From Spirosoma agri (GTDB lineage Bacteria > Bacteroidota > Bacteroidia > Cytophagales > Spirosomataceae), in assembly GCF_010747415.1 (NCBI RefSeq), contig NZ_JAAGNZ010000001.1:1612001-1676000 (forward strand): 64,000 bases of DNA. Reading direction: 5' to 3'. The position numbers were made by a program, and so were the translations under genes. This document shows, one piece after another, positions 26,721-37,249 of this stretch; the stretch's first letter is position 1; every line of letters begins with the position of its first letter. The notes under the pieces are model-generated. The model did not search any database and was not told where the DNA came from. It was given only the letters and a program-made list of their open reading frames with translations.

Positions 26721-29700
26721 ATGAGAAAACTTCTAGTTGCACAGTTTCTGCTGTGTTTCCTCAGTTTACCATTGCTGGCTCAGGACATAGCGATCAGTGG
26801 TAAGGTTACGTCGACAGAGGATGGCTCACCGCTTCCCGGCGTCAATATTGCCGTTAAAGGTACCTCCCGAGGTACGAGCACAAACGCTACTGGTGATTAC
26901 CAGTTGAATGCACCAGCCGGCACTACGCTGGTTTTTAGCTTTATAGGCTTCATCACACAAGAGGTTAAGGTCGGAAATCAAACGACCGTTAATGTAAGCA
27001 TGGTTTCCGATGCGGCACAGCTTCAGGAAGTTGTCGTAACTGCTCTGGGTATCAAACGGGATGCAAAATCAATATCCTTCGCGTCACAGCAGATCAACGC
27101 AGATCAACTGACTGTTACCCGTCAGCCGGATGCCGGTAACGCACTGGCCGGTAAAATTGCCGGTTTGCAGGTGCTTAGCCAGGCGGGTTCAAAACTTGGT
27201 TCGGGCGCTGTGGTACGTATTCGCGGAGCCGCTTCGCTGGTCGATAAGAACCCACTCTACGTAATCGACGGAACGCCGTTGACGAGTGATAGCGACACAC
27301 CGGGTTCGCTGGACATTAACTCGGACGATATCGAGAACGTTTCGGTATTGAAAGGACCAAACGCGACGGCTCTTTACGGCCAGCGTGGCGATGCGGGTGT
27401 TATTGTCATTACTACCAAAAAAGGGCTCAACCGTAAAGGGATCGGGGTTGATATCAACAGTACGACCACGTTCGAGCAGGTAAACATCATTCCAAAATAC
27501 CAGAACGAGTACGGTGGCGGTGGCGAGTCGGATTGGCGGACGTTCACCTGGGCGTCCGGTAACCCAACAGAGTGGCAGGCACTCAATGGCAAACGGTATC
27601 ACGATTATTCGGATGATGCATCGTGGGGTCCACGAATCGACGGTGGCGAATACATCCCTTGGTATGCCTGGTATCCGAACAATCCGTATTCATTCAAAAC
27701 GGCAAACTATACCGCGCAACCCAATAACGTTCGTCAGTATTACAACACAGGCCGTACGTACAACAACAGCATCAGCCTGAAAGGGGGCGGTGCGGGTTAC
27801 ACACTTCGTATGTCGTATACGAATCTTGACCAGACTGGTGTTTTACCGAACACTGCGCTGAAACGCAATTACATCACAGCGGCCAGCACGTTTGATCTGG
27901 GTCAGCATTTGACGGCAGGCGTTAACCTGAACTTCACCACGGAGCGGTTGAACGGTAACTTTGGTGATGGGTATGGTAACTACTCGGGAGCGGGTTCGTT
28001 CAACCAATGGTTCCACCGCGATCTGGACATGGGTATCATCAAAGAACTTCAGGATTTTCGGACGCCTATCGGTGCATTCGCCAGCTGGAACCATACCAAC
28101 CCAACGTCTACGACCAACTTCAATTCGGCTACGTTCAACAAAGGAAATTACTGGTATAACTGGTATTCGTATCAGAACTCGATCAGTAATATCAGCAACC
28201 GTGACCGGCTTTTTGGTGACGTGAATCTGACCTATAAACTGAATGATCACTTCCGGGTTCAGGGATGGTTGCGTCGGAACCAGCGTAACTCGAACTACGA
28301 GAACAAGCTGCCAACGATCATCGAGCTTAGTGGTGCCCAGACGGGTCAGAAAGCGTCTTACTCAACCGGACAAATCACCGAGCGGGAAGATAACTATGAA
28401 TTCCTGACTACGTATGAAAACCATTTTGGTGACTTTGACCTGAATGCCAACGTAGGGGGTAATATCCGCGATAACCTTTATACACGCGTTGACCTGGCAA
28501 CAAATGGTGGCTTATTCGTACCTGATCTGTTCACGATTGGTAACTCATTGCAGGCGTTTACGCAGACCAACAACCGCTACCGCAAAACGGTCCGCAGTGT
28601 ATACGGACGGGCTTCGCTGGGCTGGCGTAGTCTGGTTTATCTGGAAGTGACGGGTCGTAATGACTGGAGTTCGGCGTTGCCGTCAAACAACAATTCTTAC
28701 TTCTATCCGTCGGTAGGGGGTAGCTTTGTATTCTCTGAACTGACGCGTGAGGCTCTGCCCTTCCTGTCATTCGGTAAATTGCGGGCTAGCTGGGCGCAGG
28801 TCGGTTCTGACCTGAACCCGTATCAGTTAGGACTCACCTATGCCGTCGATCAGGCGAAATACAACGGTACGAACAGTTTGATGACGACGCCGAACCTGTT
28901 GCCCAATGCAGGTATTATTCCGTCGCTCTCGTCGGCCTACGAAGCGGGTATCGATCTGCGTTTCCTGAAAAATCGCGTTGGCCTGGCCCTGACCTATTAT
29001 CACGAGAACAAGATCAACGAAATTCTGAACGTCGACGTAACCACCGCCAGCGGGTTTACCCAAAAAGTGATCAACGCGGGGCGGATCGAGCGCGATGGGG
29101 TTGAGATTCAGTTAGATGGCAAACCTGTTGTCGGTAAGAATTTTAACTGGGACATGACACTGAATTTCGCCGTAAATACCTCGCGGATTATCAGCCTTGC
29201 ACCTGGCGTAAACTCGATTCAGGCAACATCGGCCGTACCATTCGGCCAGACAGCTCAGTCGTATGGTACCAATGATGCGTTTGGGTATGCCTATATTATT
29301 CACTCGACAGGCGTTGATAACGGTGGTAACAACCGGTGGGGTCAGCTTCGTGGTAATGGTATCGTGTATCAGAACGGTCAGCCCGTGCTGAATGCTGACG
29401 GAACCTATCAGTTTGCTGCCAATCAGTACTTTGGATCGGTACTGCCAACGTTCACGGGTGGTTTTGTGAATACACTCCGGTATAAAGATCTGTCGCTTGC
29501 CTTCAGCATCGATTATCAGAAAGGGGGCAAATACTTCTCGCTATCGAACTACTGGGGCACCTACTCCGGTCTGTACGCTGAGACAGCAGCTACCAACGAC
29601 AAGGGCAAAAACGTTCGTGATGACGTTGCCGACGGCGGTGGTGTACACGTGAAAGGCGTAAGCGCAACGGGTGAAGCGATTGATACCTACGTTGGGGCTT

Positions 29701-29981
29701 ATGATTATTACCACCAGTTTGGTAATAACTCGATCATCGACCACTCGGTGTTCGATGCTTCGTACGTGAAACTGCGTGAAGTGAGTGTGGGCTATCGCCT
29801 GCCGATCAAAGCGAACAAGTTCGTTCAGTCGATCAATCTCTCGGTAGTGGCCCGTAATCCCTGGCTAATCTACGCCACGAATCGCAACATCGACCCATCT
29901 GAACTGTCGCAACGGTTTGGTGAGAACGGTCAGCAGCCTGGTACGCGCTCACTTGGGTTCAACATTCGGTTAGGTCTCTAA
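26721..29981 (+). CDS. SusC/RagA-type TonB-dependent outer-membrane transporter
   Basis: 1086 residues. A signal peptide (ending LLAQD) is followed by a carboxypeptidase-regulatory-like domain (about 25-105, GKVTSTEDGSPLPGVNI), the TonB-box/plug region (LQEVVVTALGIKR onward; VLKGPNATALYGQRG and VIVITTKKG, about 210-235) and a long 22-strand-type beta barrel ending in FNIRLGL, the usual aromatic C-terminal end. It imports glycans or peptides across the outer membrane with TonB energy, together with the SusD lipoprotein encoded 49 bases downstream. The substrate cannot be named; no glycoside hydrolase with a signal peptide lies in the locus. Confidence 0.95.
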   Translation: MRKLLVAQFLLCFLSLPLLAQDIAISGKVTSTEDGSPLPGVNIAVKGTSRGTSTNATGDYQLNAPAGTTLVFSFIGFITQEVKVGNQTTVNVSMVSDAAQLQEVVVTALGIKRDAKSISFASQQINADQLTVTRQPDAGNALAGKIAGLQVLSQAGSKLGSGAVVRIRGAASLVDKNPLYVIDGTPLTSDSDTPGSLDINSDDIENVSVLKGPNATALYGQRGDAGVIVITTKKGLNRKGIGVDINSTTTFEQVNIIPKYQNEYGGGGESDWRTFTWASGNPTEWQALNGKRYHDYSDDASWGPRIDGGEYIPWYAWYPNNPYSFKTANYTAQPNNVRQYYNTGRTYNNSISLKGGGAGYTLRMSYTNLDQTGVLPNTALKRNYITAASTFDLGQHLTAGVNLNFTTERLNGNFGDGYGNYSGAGSFNQWFHRDLDMGIIKELQDFRTPIGAFASWNHTNPTSTTNFNSATFNKGNYWYNWYSYQNSISNISNRDRLFGDVNLTYKLNDHFRVQGWLRRNQRNSNYENKLPTIIELSGAQTGQKASYSTGQITEREDNYEFLTTYENHFGDFDLNANVGGNIRDNLYTRVDLATNGGLFVPDLFTIGNSLQAFTQTNNRYRKTVRSVYGRASLGWRSLVYLEVTGRNDWSSALPSNNNSYFYPSVGGSFVFSELTREALPFLSFGKLRASWAQVGSDLNPYQLGLTYAVDQAKYNGTNSLMTTPNLLPNAGIIPSLSSAYEAGIDLRFLKNRVGLALTYYHENKINEILNVDVTTASGFTQKVINAGRIERDGVEIQLDGKPVVGKNFNWDMTLNFAVNTSRIISLAPGVNSIQATSAVPFGQTAQSYGTNDAFGYAYIIHSTGVDNGGNNRWGQLRGNGIVYQNGQPVLNADGTYQFAANQYFGSVLPTFTGGFVNTLRYKDLSLAFSIDYQKGGKYFSLSNYWGTYSGLYAETAATNDKGKNVRDDVADGGGVHVKGVSATGEAIDTYVGAYDYYHQFGNNSIIDHSVFDASYVKLREVSVGYRLPIKANKFVQSINLSVVARNPWLIYATNRNIDPSELSQRFGENGQQPGTRSLGFNIRLGL

Positions 29982-29987
29982 AAACAA

Positions 29988-30012
29988 GTTGAGCTATCGC
30001 TGATGGCTCAAC
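29988..30012 (+). promoter_or_regulatory. Hairpin between susC- and susD-like genes
   Basis: GTTGAGCTATC and GATGGCTCAAC form an 11-bp stem with one G-U pair and the loop GCT, in the 49-base gap between SusC and SusD. With no U-tract, it may slow 3' decay or allow unequal SusC:SusD output. Confidence 0.4.
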
Positions 30013-30030
30013 CTATCTATCAGCTTTCAA

Positions 30031-31515
30031 ATGACAACGATAACAACTAAAGTTCTGGCCTTCAGCCTGCTCACGTCACTGGGTGTAATGACCAGTTGCA
30101 GTGACTTCGGGAACGAAAACTTGAACCCAAACGCGGCAACAACACCGGTTACGTCGGCCTTGTTGACGGAAGCGATCACGGGTGTGCCGCCAACGACCGC
30201 AACGGGCGCTTTGCTGGATGGCGTTGCCGGTCGCCTGACCAGTCTGGCCCCTGAGCCCCGGCTGTTTGCGCAATACTGGTCGCAGACGCAGTATCCGGAA
30301 AACTCACTTTACTCGACAACGTTTTCCGACTGGAGCCGTTATTATGCCGTTACGTTGCAGGATCTGCAAACGATTATCAACTACAATACAGATGCGGCCA
30401 CAAAGGGGTACGTCGCACAATTCGGCTCGAACAACAACCAATTGGCTATTGCTCGTATCCTGAAAGCCTACATGTTCTGGGTAACAACGGATCGTTGGGG
30501 CGATATTCCTTACTTCAATGCGTTGAAGCAGGATACGCAGGTAACGTATGACGCACAGCAGTCCATCTACGCGGATTTGTTCAAGGAGTTGAAAGCAGCG
30601 TCTGCTCAGTTTGATGGTGGCACCACCGTCAGTGGCGACATTATTTACAGCGGTAGCGCAACCAAGTGGAAGAAGTTTGCCAACTCGATGCGGATGCTGA
30701 TGGCCCTGCGTCTCTCGAAGGTAGACCCCACCACAGGTAAAACTGAATTCGCAGCTGCTTACACCGATGCGGCTGGTTATATCAGCACGAACGCCGACAA
30801 TGGACTGGTACAATTCACGGAAGCGAACCAGTTCCGTAACCCCGATAACGCCTTGTTCGACGGACGGGATGATTACGGCGTCAGCGACGTACTGGTCAAT
30901 AAACTGAAAGATCTGAGCGATCCCCGGCTGCCGGTTTATGCAGCACCAACCACGGCGGGTACTTATTCTGGCTTGCCTTATGGGCTGAACCGTAACCTGT
31001 TGATTCAGTATACGGGAGCCAATGAGTTTTCGCGGCCGGGCACCAAGATTATTGCCAAAACACAACCGGGCTACATTATTACGGCTTCTCAGATGCTGTT
31101 GGCAAAATCGGAAGCCGCCGTTCGGGGCTGGATTACCGACGATGCGACAACGGCTTACAATGCCGCTATCCGGGCTTCCTGGGAGCAGTATGGTGTTTAT
31201 GATGCCGCTAAGTTTACGGCTTATACCACCAGCACCAAAGTGGCGCCAACGACTGCTGATTTTCTGGCGAAAATTGGTGATCAGCGCTGGATTTCGCTCT
31301 ACCCAAATGGAAACGAAGCCTGGATCGAATGGCGTCGTACGGGCTACCCTGATCTGAAGCCAACACAATATGCGGTGAATGAAAGCAAACAGATTCCGCG
31401 CCGGTATGGCTATCCAAACACGGAGCCTACCCTGAATACAGCAGCTTATACGGCTGCCGTTGCCAAGCTGACAAATGGTGACAAAACAAGCTCGCGCGTT
31501 TGGTGGGATAAGTAA
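30031..31515 (+). CDS. SusD/RagB-type surface lipoprotein
   Basis: 494 residues, SusD-like_2 type. The leader ends in a lipobox-like MTSC (Cys about 23). Features include FAQYWSQTQYPENS, AKAYMFWVTTDRWGDIPYFNAL (in parts: FWVTTDRWGDIPY, about 145-157), FANSMRMLMALRL and the C-terminal NEAWIEWRRTGYP (about 430-445), all TPR-like SusD signatures. It forms the lid of the SusC barrel encoded just upstream and captures substrate at the cell surface. A strong terminator follows, closing the two-gene operon. Confidence 0.93.
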   Translation: MTTITTKVLAFSLLTSLGVMTSCSDFGNENLNPNAATTPVTSALLTEAITGVPPTTATGALLDGVAGRLTSLAPEPRLFAQYWSQTQYPENSLYSTTFSDWSRYYAVTLQDLQTIINYNTDAATKGYVAQFGSNNNQLAIARILKAYMFWVTTDRWGDIPYFNALKQDTQVTYDAQQSIYADLFKELKAASAQFDGGTTVSGDIIYSGSATKWKKFANSMRMLMALRLSKVDPTTGKTEFAAAYTDAAGYISTNADNGLVQFTEANQFRNPDNALFDGRDDYGVSDVLVNKLKDLSDPRLPVYAAPTTAGTYSGLPYGLNRNLLIQYTGANEFSRPGTKIIAKTQPGYIITASQMLLAKSEAAVRGWITDDATTAYNAAIRASWEQYGVYDAAKFTAYTTSTKVAPTTADFLAKIGDQRWISLYPNGNEAWIEWRRTGYPDLKPTQYAVNESKQIPRRYGYPNTEPTLNTAAYTAAVAKLTNGDKTSSRVWWDK

Positions 31516-31540
31516 TCGTCACAATAGTAAGTAATCTAAA

Positions 31541-31570
31541 AACGGAGGCTCAGCGAGCCTCCGTTTTTTT
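31541..31570 (+). terminator. Rho-independent terminator
   Basis: AACGGAGGCTC and GAGCCTCCGTT enclose AGC, followed by T7. Ends the first SusCD operon. Confidence 0.9.
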
Positions 31571-31876
31571 GTATATAACCTTGATTGGGGATTGAGTATT
31601 TTTCCGCCGGCACCACTGATTAGTACAAATGCCAACTTTTTCAACTATTCGTTCCTCTATTATAGAATATTGGTATCTATCCCTATTGCCTATTATTCTT
31701 CTGACTATACGGCTAAAGGGCATATTTACATCGTTTGAGTAAAATCATACTGGTTTAAGTATAAATGTGGTGACTTTCCGAATCGAATTTAACATTTTTT
31801 AATATCTTTGAAGGTTGCGTTCTTGGTAGAGATACTAGACTAGCAAACGATCACTTCTTAACTTAAACGATGTTCT
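31571..31876. other. Promoter/leader region of the second SusC gene
   Basis: No gene is seen. It is AT-rich and includes the -7-like box at 31803. Confidence 0.5.
31803..31810 (+). promoter_or_regulatory. Candidate -7 box for second SusCD operon
   Basis: TATCTTTG is an exact TAnnTTTG match 66 bases before the ATG at 31877. The -33 position holds CTTTCCG rather than a perfect TTTG. Confidence 0.45.
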
Positions 31877-34800
31877 ATGCGTAAATTTTTACTAGCGCAG
31901 CTTCTGCTGTGTTTATTCGCTATTCCATTGCTGGCCCAGGATCGGGCAATTTCCGGCAAGGTTACTGCACAGGAAGACGGTACGCCCCTACCAGGCGTTA
32001 ACATTACCATAAAAGGTACCAGTCGTGGCACAACAACGAACGCTGACGGAGCCTATCAGGTCAATGCGTCGAAGGGTGATGTTTTACTGGTTAGCTTTAT
32101 CGGCTTCACGACAGAGACCGTTAAGGTCGAAAATCAAACGACAATCAACCTTGCTCTGAAAGCTGATGCGTCGAACCTTCAGGAGATCGTTGTCACAGCG
32201 CAGGGTATCCGCAAGAGTCAGCGGGAAATTGGTTATGCTATCTCTAAAGTAGCAACAGAAGACGTAACGGTTGGTCGTTCGCCACAGTTGGCCCAGGCTC
32301 TGTCGGGGAAAGTAACGGGCTTGGCGGTTTATAACGTTAACAACAGCGTTGACCCTGCCGTGAAAATCGTTTTACGTGGGTATCGTTCCTTAACCGGTAA
32401 CAACGAAGCCCTGGTTGTACTGGACGGGATGCAGACGACCTCGACCATTTTATCGACAATCAACCCCAACGATATCGAGAGCGTATCCATTCTGAAAGGT
32501 GGTCAGGCGGCCACGTTGTATGGGTCGGCGGGTATCAACGGAGCCCTTATCATTACAACGAAAAGAGGATCAAAAGGCAAGCTGAAAGTAAATTATTCAA
32601 ACAGTACGAACTTCGAACAGATTAGCTTTCTGCCCAAGATTCAGGATAAGTACGGTTCGGGTTCGCACTATGCAACGGCGTTCGGTACAACAGGCTACAA
32701 GACGGATTATCTGGCTCGTATGGCCGACAACTGGCGTTCGTACGAAAACCAGCAGTATGGCGACATGTTTGACGGCTCGATGCGGATTCAGGGACGGACT
32801 GCCGAAGATGGTAGCCAGCTTATTATCCCATACTCAGCCATAAAAGATGCTCGTCGGAAAGCCTTCAATACGGGTGTTTCGGTGAATAACCAAATCAATT
32901 TCCAGGGTGGCGACGAAACCAGTTCGTTCTACATGTCGATTGAAAATCAGTCGGTGAATGGCATTGTTCCGAATGATAAAAGCGTCCGGACCGGTACGCG
33001 TCTGTCGGCTACCAAGGAATATGGTAAATTGACGGCCAGCTTCAATGCAGGGTACGTGCAGGGTGTTTATAACCGGACATCGGCTGATTTTTACAGTGGC
33101 GTATTGAACCAGCCTGCCAACTTACCACTAGGCGATCTACGCGATTGGCAGAACAATCCACTCGCAAACCCAAACGGATTTTATAATGACTACATCCAGA
33201 ATCCGTATTTCGATGCCGATAACAACCGCCTGAACTACAAGGATGCCAACATCAATGGTAACCTGAGCCTGACCTTCAAAGCGACGGACTGGCTATCGCT
33301 GACCAACCGGGTGGGTATTATGAACAATTCCCGGACGGGCAAAAATACGACCGGTAAATTCACGTACTCAGACTGGGCCAAAACGAAATCATTTATTCCA
33401 TCTCCTTTCTTCCGGGATGGTGATGGCACGGGTATTTACCGCGCGCTTAGCGATATTCCAGGTTCTGTAGAAGATTACTCGGGTACGGAAAATGTAATTA
33501 ACAACGAATTTCAGATTCAGTTAGCGAAAGATTTCGGTCCGGTATCGAACCGACTGATCTTGGGTAACAGCCTGTACCAGCGCACGACGAACAACATGCT
33601 GATTGGTTCAAGTGCTATTGTCGTACCTGACGTATACAATGTATCGAACCGTCAGGGTATCCTGAGAGGTGGGCAGATTTTTACGCAGGAGCGCCGGCTG
33701 GGTTATTATGCTGACTATACTGCGAATTACAAGAACTTCCTGATCCTGAACGGGTCGTTCCGCTTCGATCAGACGTCTAAGTTCTACAAGCCTGATCGTC
33801 CGGCCAACTATTGGTCATATCCGTACTATGGAGCGGCCGTTTCGTTCATCGCCACCGATGCTTTCCCCGCTATCAAAAGCGAGTTCCTGAACTACTTCAA
33901 ACTGCGGGCGAATTACAACAAAAACGCCAACGACAACATTCCGTTGTATGGATTGGACCTAATCTATCCAAATGGCACGAGCTTTCCTTATGGTAGCACT
34001 GTTGGTCTAACCGTTGGCAATACCTTGCCCGATCCTAACCTGAAACCTGAGCAGGTCTACTCGTCTGAAATCGGTGCTGAGTTTCAATTGCTGAACAATC
34101 GCATCAACGTCGATGTGTCGGCGTATACGCAGAATTCCAAAGGGCAGGTAATTACAGTTCGGGTGCCAAACTCGACGGGTTTCCAGAACCTGCTGATCAA
34201 CGTAGGCGAGACGAAGAACTGGGGTTACGAAGCTGAGCTGAAATACCTGATCGCGCGGGGTAGTAAATTCTCCTGGGATGCCAGCGTCCGTTATTCATAC
34301 AACGACAACAAGGTCGTTGATCTCTATCCAGGAATCAATGAATTCCAGATCGGTGGTTACTCCTACGCCAATACGAACGTAATCAAAGGAGAACGCTTCC
34401 CAATCCTGAAAACGGATGGTTACCAATATGCGCCGGATAACTCAGGACGTGTTTTGGTTAATGCAACGACAGGGTATCCAATACGCAACACGTCGTTAGT
34501 CTCTCGGGGTGGCGTATTACCCCGGCATATTGCCGGATTGGGTTCGAAGGTAGAGTACGGAAATTTCGGCTTCACGTTTAACTTCGAGTATCGCGGTGGC
34601 AACGTCATGTTCAGTGATCTGGGTCGTCAGATGACCTTCACCGGTACGGGTAAATGGACCGAAGATCGTGCTCCGCATATCTACCCGAATTCCGCTATTC
34701 TGAACGCCGACGGCAGCGTATCGGCGAACACTACTCTCGTCCGAGAAGCAGAGTATTCACTATGGGTAGACAACTACCGGTTGATCTCGGAGAACTTCGT

Positions 34801-35107
34801 TGCGCCAGCCTGGTTCATCAAACTCAGGGACATCAACCTGTCATATCGGGTGCCCCAAAGCCTGCTTACCAAGACGAAGATTTTCTCCGGAGCCAGCATT
34901 GCCATATATGGACGGAATTTGCTGACCATCGTGGATAAGCTGAACTACTATACCGATCCAGAATTTAGCTACCAGGGTAATCCAACGCCAGGTAACCAGG
35001 CTACTCAAACGCCTACGACGAACTCATCGGTTGGTATCGGGATCAACTCAACGGGCCAAACGCCACCCGTGCGCCAGTACGGTGTCAACATCAACCTTAC
35101 GTTTTAG
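31877..35107 (+). CDS. SusC/RagA-type TonB-dependent outer-membrane transporter (second)
   Basis: 1076 residues. The leader and first ~100 residues closely match the first SusC (GKVTAQEDGTPLPGVNIT, KGTSRGTTTNADGAYQ), but the plug and barrel differ, so the imported substrate probably differs. The plug has VLDGMQTTSTILST, ILKGGQAATLYGSAG and LIITTKRG (about 175-235). The barrel ends in VNINLTF with the terminal Phe expected by BamA. It lies 23 bases upstream of its SusD partner. No carbohydrate enzymes flank it, so peptides or small oligosaccharides are both possible. Confidence 0.95.
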   Translation: MRKFLLAQLLLCLFAIPLLAQDRAISGKVTAQEDGTPLPGVNITIKGTSRGTTTNADGAYQVNASKGDVLLVSFIGFTTETVKVENQTTINLALKADASNLQEIVVTAQGIRKSQREIGYAISKVATEDVTVGRSPQLAQALSGKVTGLAVYNVNNSVDPAVKIVLRGYRSLTGNNEALVVLDGMQTTSTILSTINPNDIESVSILKGGQAATLYGSAGINGALIITTKRGSKGKLKVNYSNSTNFEQISFLPKIQDKYGSGSHYATAFGTTGYKTDYLARMADNWRSYENQQYGDMFDGSMRIQGRTAEDGSQLIIPYSAIKDARRKAFNTGVSVNNQINFQGGDETSSFYMSIENQSVNGIVPNDKSVRTGTRLSATKEYGKLTASFNAGYVQGVYNRTSADFYSGVLNQPANLPLGDLRDWQNNPLANPNGFYNDYIQNPYFDADNNRLNYKDANINGNLSLTFKATDWLSLTNRVGIMNNSRTGKNTTGKFTYSDWAKTKSFIPSPFFRDGDGTGIYRALSDIPGSVEDYSGTENVINNEFQIQLAKDFGPVSNRLILGNSLYQRTTNNMLIGSSAIVVPDVYNVSNRQGILRGGQIFTQERRLGYYADYTANYKNFLILNGSFRFDQTSKFYKPDRPANYWSYPYYGAAVSFIATDAFPAIKSEFLNYFKLRANYNKNANDNIPLYGLDLIYPNGTSFPYGSTVGLTVGNTLPDPNLKPEQVYSSEIGAEFQLLNNRINVDVSAYTQNSKGQVITVRVPNSTGFQNLLINVGETKNWGYEAELKYLIARGSKFSWDASVRYSYNDNKVVDLYPGINEFQIGGYSYANTNVIKGERFPILKTDGYQYAPDNSGRVLVNATTGYPIRNTSLVSRGGVLPRHIAGLGSKVEYGNFGFTFNFEYRGGNVMFSDLGRQMTFTGTGKWTEDRAPHIYPNSAILNADGSVSANTTLVREAEYSLWVDNYRLISENFVAPAWFIKLRDINLSYRVPQSLLTKTKIFSGASIAIYGRNLLTIVDKLNYYTDPEFSYQGNPTPGNQATQTPTTNSSVGIGINSTGQTPPVRQYGVNINLTF

Positions 35108-35130
35108 TAACCTGCAACACAGAACTTGAT

Positions 35131-36687
35131 ATGAAATTTAAGCTAGTAATTGTCGCAGCTTTAGTGACCTTGGGTGGTAGCAGTTGCGAAACCAAACAGT
35201 TTCTGAACATCAACACCAACCCGAACCAGTTGCCCACTGCATTGCCCAACTATGTGTTGACCAATGCATTGAACATTACGGCAACGAACCTGGCTGGTAA
35301 CACGATCGGAAACCCCGGTCAGAATGCCAATGAACTTGGTTTTTACTGGGCGGGTCAGTGGACGCAGGGGAACGGATACATCATCAATACATCCCAGTTT
35401 GCCTACCAGTTTACCAATGGTGATTTTAATTATTGGGACACGTTTTACGATAACCTGGAAGACTACCAGTTCGTGATCAACAATGCCGATGCCAACAATC
35501 AGAAGTTCCTGAAAGGCCCGGCTAAAGTGATGAAGGCGATGCTGTTTCAGCAACTGGTCGATATGTATGGCAATATTCCTTACACGGATGCCTTGAAAGG
35601 GGCTGCTACGCTGGCGCCTAAATTCGATGATCAGAAAACCGTTTATGAGTCGCTGATTACTTCGCTGGACGAAGCGATCGTCGACCTGAAAGCGAACGCA
35701 TTTGCGGGTGGTTTTGGCACATCTGATATTGTCTTTGGGGGTAACACAACGAAGTGGATTCAATTCGCCAACTCGTTGAAGATGCGAATCCTGATTCGTC
35801 AGTCGAGAGTCTCGGGTCGCGAATCGTACATCAAGACCGAGATCAACAAGATCGTAACTGAAGGATCGGGCTTTATTACGGGATCGGACGTTGGTATCGG
35901 TGGGCCATCGTTCTTCCAACCAGCAGCCGGGCAGTTAAATCCCGTCTATGATCGGTGGGGCTACAACGAAACGGGTGCTAAACGGGCGTTGAACAATTAC
36001 CCCCGTCCAACGCAATTCCTGATCAATAGCCTCAAAGCGGCTGGTGATACCTTACGCCTGAAACGGATTGCGTACGCTACTGGTGGCGAGAGTAGCAGCA
36101 CGCCGGGTGTGAGTACCAAAGCGGAAATTGCAGCGAACTATTCGGGTACGCCTTTTGGGGCCAGTTCGGGGTACTTACCTGCCAACACTAGTTCAATAGG
36201 GCCAAGTCTGATCGTTAAAGGTGATTACAATCGCGCCTACATTATCATGACTGGATCAGAAGTTCAATTCCTACTGGCCGAAGCTAAACAACGGTATTCG
36301 GATGTCACTTTACCGAATACGGCTAAAGCCTATTTCGAAGAAGGCATTGTCCAGTCGTTCCGCGTGTTGGGCGCTAACACCGCCGGCGCTGCAGCGTTTA
36401 AAGGCAGTAAAATTCAGAACTATGACTGGGATGCATCAACAGACAAACTGGCTGCTATTGCTATTCAGAAATGGGTGGCATTGACCAACTTCAGTGGTTT
36501 GGAAGCGTGGGCTGAATACAGACGGACGAATCTTCCAGTTACGCCACAAAGTGGTCAGGTTCCTGATGCAAGACGCCCGCTACGGCTGTTTTATCCGAAT
36601 ACGGAAGCTGGTTCAAACGTAGCCAATGTGTCTGCGCAGGGTACGATCGATGTATTTGCTACTAAACTGTTCTGGGATGTAGACTAA
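35131..36687 (+). CDS. SusD/RagB-type surface lipoprotein (second)
   Basis: 518 residues. Lipobox GGSSC (Cys about 20) follows a short leader. SusD-like_2 features include FLNINTNPNQLP, FQQLVDMYGNIPYTDALKG (about 147-165), WIQFANSLKMRILIRQS, SEVQFLLAEAKQRY and the C-terminal LEAWAEYRRTNLP. Partner of the SusC gene 23 bases upstream. The pair is closed by the terminator at 36708-36742. Confidence 0.93.
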   Translation: MKFKLVIVAALVTLGGSSCETKQFLNINTNPNQLPTALPNYVLTNALNITATNLAGNTIGNPGQNANELGFYWAGQWTQGNGYIINTSQFAYQFTNGDFNYWDTFYDNLEDYQFVINNADANNQKFLKGPAKVMKAMLFQQLVDMYGNIPYTDALKGAATLAPKFDDQKTVYESLITSLDEAIVDLKANAFAGGFGTSDIVFGGNTTKWIQFANSLKMRILIRQSRVSGRESYIKTEINKIVTEGSGFITGSDVGIGGPSFFQPAAGQLNPVYDRWGYNETGAKRALNNYPRPTQFLINSLKAAGDTLRLKRIAYATGGESSSTPGVSTKAEIAANYSGTPFGASSGYLPANTSSIGPSLIVKGDYNRAYIIMTGSEVQFLLAEAKQRYSDVTLPNTAKAYFEEGIVQSFRVLGANTAGAAAFKGSKIQNYDWDASTDKLAAIAIQKWVALTNFSGLEAWAEYRRTNLPVTPQSGQVPDARRPLRLFYPNTEAGSNVANVSAQGTIDVFATKLFWDVD

Positions 36688-36707
36688 ACAATTCTCAGTA
36701 GAGTATA

Positions 36708-36742
36708 AAAGGAGGTCCTCATAACGAGGGCCTCCTTTTTTT
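36708..36742 (+). terminator. Rho-independent terminator
   Basis: AAAGGAGGTCCTC pairs with GAGGGCCTCCTTT (one G-U pair) over ATAAC, then a T-run. Ends the second SusCD operon. Confidence 0.88.
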
Positions 36743-37249
36743 GTGAGCAATTGGCTGCGTAATGGGTCGGGGAGCGGAGTGAAAACAAAAAAACGAGCCG
36801 ACAAGGTCAACCCGTTTTTCGCATTACGCTTTATCCAACTATTAAAATAATTCTTGATCGAAAGGCACTACCCTGCTCATTGTGGGTTATGTCGTGTACA
36901 CATCGGGTAATTGCGAATACAAAGGAACCTATCGTTTTGGTCAGACACACCTACCGATAAATAAATAAATCTGTTATTAATCCGATTTGTCGGTTAATAG
37001 GCTCCAAAACATAATTATTTTAATTTTATATAAGACTAAAGACATGATATTTTGTATTGATACTTTTGTATTTATTATTCGGTGAATTAGGTATTTAGGG
37101 GCTTTTATTATACCAATGATTAAAAAGTTATAACTTGTTAAGTATAACTATGAACTAATTAGTATAAAACACAATCGATAGAAGCCGTATGTGACTTAAA
37201 CTTTTTGCGGGAACAGCAGTTAGATTAGGTAATAAAAGCACTCGACGAT
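36743..37249. other. AT-rich intergenic region
   Basis: No gene. It contains a weak inverted repeat (TATTAATCCGA with TCGGTTAATA, near 36974-37000) and a TACTTTTG box at 37061-37068 that fits TAnnTTTG. The long leader suggests a regulated promoter for the following two genes. Confidence 0.45.

Noticed and set aside
30304..31368. 354-residue open frame on the minus strand
   Set aside because: It lies wholly inside the SusD gene, has no recognisable features, and reflects codon bias of the real gene.
35161..35919. 252-residue minus-strand open frame
   Set aside because: Antisense shadow of the second SusD gene, with atypical composition.
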